Assembly (NCBI GenBank): GCA_963989385.1
Contig: OZ022515.1
Span: forward strand, 7,410,803 to 7,474,802
DNA length: 64,000 nucleotides
From: Ctena decussata
Lineage: Eukaryota > Mollusca > Bivalvia > Lucinida > Lucinidae
Direction: 5' to 3'
The notes under the pieces are model-generated. The model ran no database searches. It was not told the origin of the DNA and saw only the letters and a list, made by a program, of their open reading frames with translations. The first letter of the stretch is position 1. Each line of letters begins with the position of its first letter. Made by a program: the position numbers and the translations under genes. Below, one piece after another: positions 53,101 through 62,100 of the stretch.

Positions 53101-56100
53101 CAATATTATCTCCACCATACGTTACACAGCAAACTGTACCTCATCCGTATAATGGAAGTCCTTTAGGATTATTACAAGACAGCAAAACATTAGATTCTGC
53201 CTCAACGTCTACAGAGTGGCATATCTGTGCACTTCAGTTTTGGCGCGTTGTTCATTTAAAGTAGCTTTATATATGTAAATGATTAAAAAGGTTGGTATTG
53301 ATAAACTTTTAGCTTGGGTATTTTAGTCTTTGCCATCATAAGTCAATATCAAATTACTGTTAACTTTCGATACCTCAAACACTAATATCTAAAAGTACCT
53401 CATCTTTCAAAGAAAAAAGTTTGGACACGTTATCTTTTTTTATTTACATTTCAACTCCTCTTATCTCAAACTACTGGTATATCAAAGTAAATTTTCTGGA
53501 ACCAGAAAATTTACTTTGAGATATCAGTAGTTTGGGAAGAACTTTGCCTTTGAGATATCGAGAGTTGACTGTACTGCAAAATATATATATACAGTTGACT
53601 CTCATTGTCTCTAACACTGATACGTCAAATTACTCTCTTATATCAAATAATATAGTTTGGACATATTTTTTATGTATATTTACATTTCAACTCAAGACAT
53701 GCTATCCTTTAATAGCGAGCACTCGCTCGCAGGCGCTTAGCGCCTGCAATTCAAAGCTCCGAAGGAGCTTTGAAAGAACGGGTGCTCTATGGTAGTAGAT
53801 TGGTAAGGCATTTTTTTGCCTACAAAATACTTTACTTTCAATGAAATTTCTTTCGTTACGACGCCAAACGGAAGTGACGTATTTCTATAGCTATGTTACG
53901 TTATGATGTCAAACGTTCCGTTAAAAAAATCAAGGTGGCGTCAACGTTACGGCTTATGTGCGTAGATCACTACGTGGTGATTCACATAATGCGAGGAGGT
54001 TGAGCGTTGGGTGAAGTTTAAAGGAAATAGAAAGCGCCGCAGGAAAGAAACTGAACAAAAAAAATATAGCCAGTTTAATATGAAAATAGGCACTGCCTAT
54101 TGGCGAGCATCGCTGTAGCCCTTATGAAGGGCCGTATATTCTATTCTGTTCTATGTCGATGCAGAAATTTTTTTTACGGTAACCCGTCAACGTCGCAGCA
54201 ATCGGACATCCTCGCCTATGGAACTGACCGAAGTGTTACGATTGCATCACGGCTTACTTTTCAACTTCCGGTCGAACGTTAAAATTATTTACATACACAT
54301 ATCAGGTTTTGTGAATAAGAATGTGTTTATCTTTGTGTCTACTGACAAAAAAAAGAAACTGACAAAACTTTATTCAAAATAAAGGCCTCCGGCCCATACA
54401 TACAATAAGTACAATAAATAGTATACCATGAAATCGATCAAACTTCCTGTTTATTCATAATGGCAGCCCCCATATGGAGGTAAATTCCGGTCGAGTAATC
54501 GAACGATGGTTTTCTGAAGCAACATATGCAACATCATCTACATTTTCTTTTGACTAATGTCCTACCAAAAGAGCTCGCCCTTCGGGCTAGCGGGCCCTGC
54601 GGGCCCGCTCGCGATGCTCGCTATTAGGTGGGGAAAGTGTTCTCGGTCAGTTTCTCATTCGTTTGTCAGACGAAGTTCGCAGCTGTTGTGTTGCAATAAT
54701 TTCATTACAAATTTCACAAGAAAACTTGTGAGTTTGAAACCAGAATCGCACAGTGAGTAGTCAGATCAGGGTCTACACTTCGACTATGCATTTTTGTCCG
54801 AAACTTTAGAGATAACATGGTGACAGCCAAAGAGGCTTAATCATACCACCCATACATTGTAAAAAGCGATGTGCTCGCCTACAGGCAGTGCCTATTTTCA
54901 TATTAGTTGCTTGTTGTATTTCATAGTAAAATTTCCTGGTACATTTGAGATATCAGTATTTTTAGATGAACTTTGACTTTGAGTTATCGAAAGTTGACTG
55001 TATTTAGGTGAGGTGTAGAAGTCTTGCTAAATTGCATGTCTGTTTTACAGAACTGTGTCTCGAGGACATGCATACCAACAACGAAACCATCAATATAACT
55101 AGTGATGTGGAACCTATTGCTGGTGTCCGACCTGGCGTAATATTTCTACCGCTGCTAGAAGAAATGGTCCCTGGCGTTACTTTCCCAGGAGAAGAAATAT
55201 TCACAATTGAGGCAGCGCTTGTAGAAAATGGCACTATTTCAGAGGGGGTGGCTGTTTTCCACGTGGAGATCTTATTCCAAGAGGCTGGCACGGTCGACTC
55301 GGTGATGCTGGCTCTTGAAGACTGTAACCACTCCATGTTACCCGAGCCAGAGGTAAACACCTTACACCTGCAAATGAACCGCTACACGACAAATCCAAGA
55401 AAGTGGTTGAGCGCCCAGCGCAGACTCAGATCAGCCTGGGCATCCGCCCAGTCTTCGCTGTCCACATGGAGGTAGGTAGTTTAGACCCTAAGCTACCATT
55501 TAACCGCTTAGTAAAGAGTCTGATCAAACTGGGCAGACGCCCAGGCTGATCTGAGTCTGAACCGGGCGCACAACCACTTTGTTGGTTTTCTCGCGTCGCC
55601 GCTCATTAATGTAAATTTATACATGCAACTTATCATGCATGACGTAATCTATGCTATGCCAGTTAATTTTCATAACAGCTCAATATAGACTGAAACACTA
55701 TGATCTTAAGGAGCCATTATAATCCAACCAACCATCCAACCACTCGCTTTAATAAGATAAAAGTTTCACGTAGCCTAGTGGCCGTATTGGGCATTTGGGC
55801 TTAGAGGCCAACCGTAATCTGGGCACAGAATATGAAAAATGGAACTCAACCCTCTCCTTTCGCTGCCTTATCCTTCCGTGATTCGAAAAAGGTACCAATT
55901 TTCTGCTAGGTTGATAGACAGTGCTCCATTTGCTGGCCGGGTGATTCGAAACCGAAACCATCGCGTCAATACCAATTCAGAATATAAAAGTGACTAGGTC
56001 TGCAATTATAAGCGTTTACTACAGCTTTTAATTATATCTGAAACCATTTGGAAAAGTTGAATAGAGATGTGCTATTACCATAAACATACACTGAACGAAT

Positions 56101-59100
56101 ATTATAACCGTCCGCTTTTCAATTTTCATTTATTCTGTCTAAATGCGATAGTATCAAAATGCATAAAAACAGAAATTATAAGCATGTTAATGGACTTCAA
56201 TTCATCGATATTTTGAAACATCTGTTATGCCTTGGCACAGTTTTGGGAAGAAAAAGCCAAAAATGCAAGTTTTTGAAAGAACACGTTACTTAAACGCGAT
56301 TTTCATGCAGATTTAAGCGCGAATGTGAACAGTGTGGTCTTCCAAAACCAAAACACTAAAAATGTTGTGATTCTTAAGAGTCGTAGTTTGTACGCAATTT
56401 TAAAAAATGCATTTTATAAGAAATGACAACAGATTTCGAAAATCGTCTAGAACATCAAGTTGAAGTAAATGAATGGGCCTTCTTAGATCTTGGCAAACAA
56501 GACGATATCCTATAGAGCCTTGTGAGGCCATATTGCAACCGAAAATTGTCACCGATTTCGTACACTTCCGGTTTCTGGATAAAATTTAAAATATCAATTA
56601 AACGGTATTTCTCGGATGAATTCCATTTCTCGAAAAGTTACCGAAGACATCCAGTAACAATGCTGTATCGTCAAAAATATCGATGCTGTACGGCCGATAA
56701 TTACATCTACAGAGCAGCGCGAACTTTGTATCTTGGCTATGTGCTTATGGTTGAACTTCTGGGATTTAACTAGCGACAGTGCATTTCTTTGCGTTATTAC
56801 GTAGACCTAACAGCAAGTCCGATCACATCAAAACTTTCATTACTTTTAAATTTTGATTGAAGGTATTTGGTTACCTCTTAAGGATAAGATTTGTTTTCAA
56901 GAATTACGACATTTGAAATCATTTATACTGTGGCAAAGTGTGTGACTTTTTGAAACGAGGGTACCTTTGTTCTGACTTTGCCTTTGCAAGATGTAGGCGT
57001 CCTATTGAAATGAAATAACTTGAAGGGCTTTTGCAAGGGGCTTTCTCATGTATGTAAGTTACTAATTTTGACCGACAAGTTTTATTTGCAAAACCACTCG
57101 CCTAGATACAGGGTGGACGGTTATAAGTTTCGTTCAGTGTATTCACAACAGCTAAAAAACTGCAGGCAAATAGAGGGTCTTACACTAGAAGATATTTTAT
57201 ATGAAAATTAAGAAACGAGCCTTCGGCGAGTTTCATAAATTTCATTTGAAATGACCACGAGTGTAAGATTCTGTTTATCATATGGCACATTTAAATGGGA
57301 TTTTAACGCTTTCAAACCGATCATTATTTCAAGGAGAAAACGCTTCGTTGACAAGGACGTTGTGAATAACGTTACGTGTACGCGCCAAAGTGTTATTACG
57401 CGTGTGGTCATACAATTTAAATGAAAAACAGCGACATCATATAATAAAATAGATAATTGTTATGATGGCATGTGTGTTTTGCATATTAGCAATGCAAAGA
57501 TCCATAAGTCTATAATTATAATCCAACAACTCTGAAACTTTTACTAGTCTAATGCTGTAATATTATTACAATTATATCAGTTTGGTGTCTTGTAAAAAGT
57601 AGCTTCTATCCTCGGGAAAAGCCCCTACCCTTAATAAGCCAGCTGTAACGTGAAGAGACCAGACCTTAACTCTAAACTCAGTACTGAATAGTCCAAACAT
57701 GCCTGAATTTAAACCTGTCTGGTTTAATGCATATCGATAGATTATATAGGTTTCAAGAAAAGGTGTCGAAAATGACGCTTCTATCATGCTGGCAAGCTTC
57801 TAGCAACATACACAAAGGACAATTACTCTGATGTGATCAGTCCGATATAGCTGAAATTACATGTAGTAATTGTTTAATGTCTCATTAGTTGTAATATATT
57901 ATTACAAAGTTTCGGTAAGATGTCACAAAGTAAAGCTTGTGTCGACAGTTAAGACACCGTGACCTCGTTGACCCCTACAATCTGGCCGTTTCTAAACTAA
58001 TTTCCGATTTCATTGACTCATCCGAAGCTTAGTTAGACTTTCAAATACCGGACTTTCATTTTTATTTTTTTCCACTGATACATAGATATGGCGGGTGTAT
58101 TATAATAGGCAGATGATGCTTACTACTCGCGAGCACCTGCTCAAACCTCTGTTTCATGTCTGTGTGACTAGAATATTCTGGAATTGTCAATGTTTAAATG
58201 ACTTATTAGTTCGGAATTATGATTTAACCACCTTCACTTGAAAAGTGTAGCTTCCAGCCTCAGCGAAGCCCCATCCAACTGAAAGTTAATAGAAGTTGCA
58301 AGGGGCATTAACTCTACTGCGAAAAGTCCGATATTGCTCAAATGCAAGATTTTTTAGGATCTTTTGGTCATCAACAATATCGATATAAGAGCCACGACAC
58401 GAGGTAAACAACAACATGGTTGTGCGCCCAGCGCAGACTGGGCGTATGCCCAGTCTGATTAGAGTCTTAGCTGTCCGCATTGAGGAAGCTTAGACCCTAA
58501 GCTACCATTTAAGCGCTTAGCGAAGAGTCTGAGCAGACTGCGTAGATGCCCAAGTTGATCTGAGTCTGCACTGGGCGCAAAACCACTTTGTTTGTTTTCT
58601 CGTGTGGCGGCCCATATGTGATCCTATGGGTTGCGATCTGAATAAGGTATTCCTTAAACTTCCTGCAAAATATCTGCTCCATTGCTACATAGGTTCTGGA
58701 AAAGCAGATTTGTTTGTTCTGATTGACTTATCGCTCTTGGTGGCTATCGTTGGTACAGAGCGGAAAGATTTGAACAGGCTTTTGTTCCGCTAAGCCTTGG
58801 AAGCTACAAATAAATCTTGGTTTCAGTCGGCCAAGCGGTTTCATAGGCAATGTCGTTTGAAGATATGTACCACACGGAATGACAACTGGGACGGACAGTG
58901 ATATATAAATAGCTCGGTCTAAGCCTTTGGCTCAGGTGGGCTAAAAACAAGAAATGACACAGGAAAAATGTATTCTTTCATTTTCAGATATTCAATATCA
59001 GCACCAATCAGACCAACGTCATCGGAAACTTTTATGGAGAGCTTGCGTGTTACGTAACGTTCACAATAACACCAAAAGACGAACAACAAGTGACGGTGAC

Positions 59101-62100
59101 TAAAATAACTATTGAGGCCTGTTACAATACATCACAGGAAATGGGTAATTAAATTATTCTGGTCAAATGAAGTTAAGCCACCTGTCAATTTTTCCAATAG
59201 GCGCAGTGTTAAAAAAAAGTGATTTGAAAGCGTTTCTCATCAACTGAAATACAAACTACGTTTTTCGTTGTTTTTTATCACTATTATTTATTTTTACAAC
59301 AGTATCTCTTTAGACTTCAGTAACTTCACAAAATTTACACAAGTTTAACTTTATGTTCCCAATATTTGGCGACTTGTGATTTTTTACGGGAGCGTCCACG
59401 TTTTCGTGAAAATTAGTGTAGAAACGACAGCACACGAATCTCTGCCTGTATTCGTGGAATCCAGCAGCAAACAAAGTCTCACACGTGAAACAATGTATGT
59501 TTTGAGAAGAAATATTTTTTCTCCTTCTCCTAATTTTTTTCACGAAAATGTTGCTGCATTTCAAAGTTAGGGTATATGTAATTTTTGTCAAAATTTGGTT
59601 GACGTTACTTCAAAATACAATATCCATTGTGATGGTACGTCACCAGCCATGCACATCGAGACGTTACTTCATAAACTATGCGACATGATATAATGTCTAT
59701 CTCACTTAATCAGCTTCAGAACCGGTGAAATTGCGTTTTATTTATAAATTATGAAATAAAGACTTATGCCAGTCGTAGATGTCAGAACTTTGTGTAACTA
59801 AATGAGCTCATTTTTTCAGTCCTGTTACATTTACGAATAGGGGTCAACTCAAAAATAAAAAAAAATGCTCCTAGTGAGCAAATTCTTTCTTTTGGAAGGC
59901 TTTCCAGATTGCAAACAGGATGTCATGAAAATTGTTCTCCATAACTTTGTAAAAATCGCAGGAAAAGCATGGACGTGTACCCATACACTTTATGGTAGCT
60001 TTGAACAGCAAAGACTCTAACCAGTCAGTAAATCAGGCTGCGCTAGCGAGCGCCTTCTTTTGAGCCTGTAGATTCCGTAGGGTTCATACTTGTTCTGTAA
60101 AAATAGCCAAGGCTGTGACCAGGCTGCACGGATCTTGTCTGGTGGATTGATGACGTTTGATTTTACGGCGTTTTCAACAGTATTTCAGTCACATTCTGCC
60201 TGTGAAAGGGTACTAATGAAAGACTGTGTGCAATGGACCCTGTATACGGTTGCAGAGATTTCCGCCTCCAGCAGGATTCGAACCCGGACCACAAGCTTAG
60301 CATACCATCGCTTAACCCACTGAGGGTTTATTTGTAGGTTAGGACTTCCAAGGAGTCATTATTTTTAGAAACGAAGCTTGGGAATTTAGGCTTTAAAAAG
60401 CTTAAACTTAGCATTGAAATTTAACAATCTAGAAAAGCAGATTTGAAACATAAGTTTTAAGTTCAAACTATGGTTAGAACTTTTGTGGATTTGGCTTGCC
60501 ATAGTAGAGTCTGAAGAGTGTTCTCCAGAAACCCAGCAATCTCTGTTTACAGAGGAATGTGCCGGAGCCCTCAATATCGAATCTGACGATCTGGCTATCA
60601 CTTCCACTGAAGACGGCTATTCTCCAACGACGCCATGGCAAGCTTTGGCAGGATCTGGAAGTGAATACTCCCTCCAAGATGGTGCAAATAACGAGACGCT
60701 CCTAATCTCTGTTAACGCCGTTGAAGGGCCAGTTTGGGATGAGGTCTCCTTTATTGGCGTAAACGTATCAGATGTTTACCTCACAGTATACAATGACACT
60801 ACTGGAGACGTTTATACTGACACTGTGGTAGGTTACAAACACGCATTTACGTTGAAATACGTCATATTAGCCGCGACATGACCAAACCAACAAAGTGATA
60901 TGTGCGCCCAGCGAAGACTCAGATCAGCCTGGGCATACGCCCAGTCTTATCAGAGTCTTCGCTTTTAGCATGAACATAGCTTTGACACTTAGCTACCCTT
61001 TGAGCGCTCAGTGAAGGCTCTGATCAGACTGGGCGGATGCCCAGGCTGATGTGAGTGTTTGCTGGGTGCACATGCCATTTGTTGGTTTTGTCGAATTGCA
61101 GCTCAGTTGTTTTATATTTTGTCACGACGACGTGCTCACGACGTTATTTTCAACTCTAGGTTCCTTTTGGGGCCTTTACTATTGTTCGCTTTCACTGATT
61201 TATCCAAGCCTATGTAATAATATTGGTATATATTATACATAAGATTTAAAGTGTTGCCAATTTCAAATGTGTATAAACAGATTCCAGTAGCTTCGCGCAA
61301 AAGCCATTTCTATTCGCTCTGAACCGAATTTCAGTAAATTAGTATCAGGGTTTTGAGTTTGAATTTTGCATATACATGTAGGTATCATTGATAGCTGTTG
61401 ACGCCACTCTTTAAAAATCGATATTGAATCAATATACCCGAATCGAATAGGTAATGAAATACACTACGAGGTATGGGACATTCATTTTTGTATTCTAATT
61501 TTATTTTTCCTTATGGTCACATTCATTTTTCCGTGTTCATTTTGAAAACTGCATTAAATTTCAAACAGCCTGATATATTAAAAAAAATGCGTAAGAAATA
61601 CGCGGTCATTTTTAGTTAAAGTTGACTACCCTCAAAATTATAGAATATATAGTAAATCATGACTTTTGTACTGCGTTGATCAAAGTTTTTGCCTGAATAT
61701 TTCTCTTTTTTTTCATGAGATGGTCATTTTCCGTGTTCATTCTGAAAATACAAATTTTCAGCATTTCGTTGATACATTTTTTTTATTTACATAGGAAGAA
61801 ACACAGTGCGGTTATTTTTTACATTTTCGATCAGCACCTTTATTTTCTATGCTGGTCGCAAATGCATATCCAATAGAATTCACACGTTTCTGCAGGTGGC
61901 GTAGAAAGTTGCGCAGCCCCCGATCCAGGGGTGGGCTTTGGGGCTGCAGCCCGCCATGTGGGCCTCTGTGTTATGTATTTTATGTAGGTCCCCCAGGTGA
62001 TAGGGAGTAGCTGAGGCCAGTTTGAAATAATGTATCCATATGGTTAGATTGAATATATATGTTGTGACATCGCTTTAGAATCGCCTCGGCAAGGCGATTC

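Larger units (their letters stand above)
51000..55050 (+). other. Intron between modules 2 and 3
   Basis: Hairpin 51028-51232 close to the donor, pogo-like elements at 53356-53573 and 53592-55000 close to the acceptor. 51240-53340 contains no gene or repeat I recognise apart from a tRNA-like scrap near 52535 (GGATTCGAACAG). Confidence 0.5.
55353..58987 (+). other. Intron inside module 3
   Basis: Foldback 55374-55605, TA-flanked element copy B (56087-57142), dispersed repeat 57208-57443, loose ~330-bp repeats 57550-58360 and foldback 58389-58614. 55610-56080 and 58620-58987 show nothing I recognise. Confidence 0.5.
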
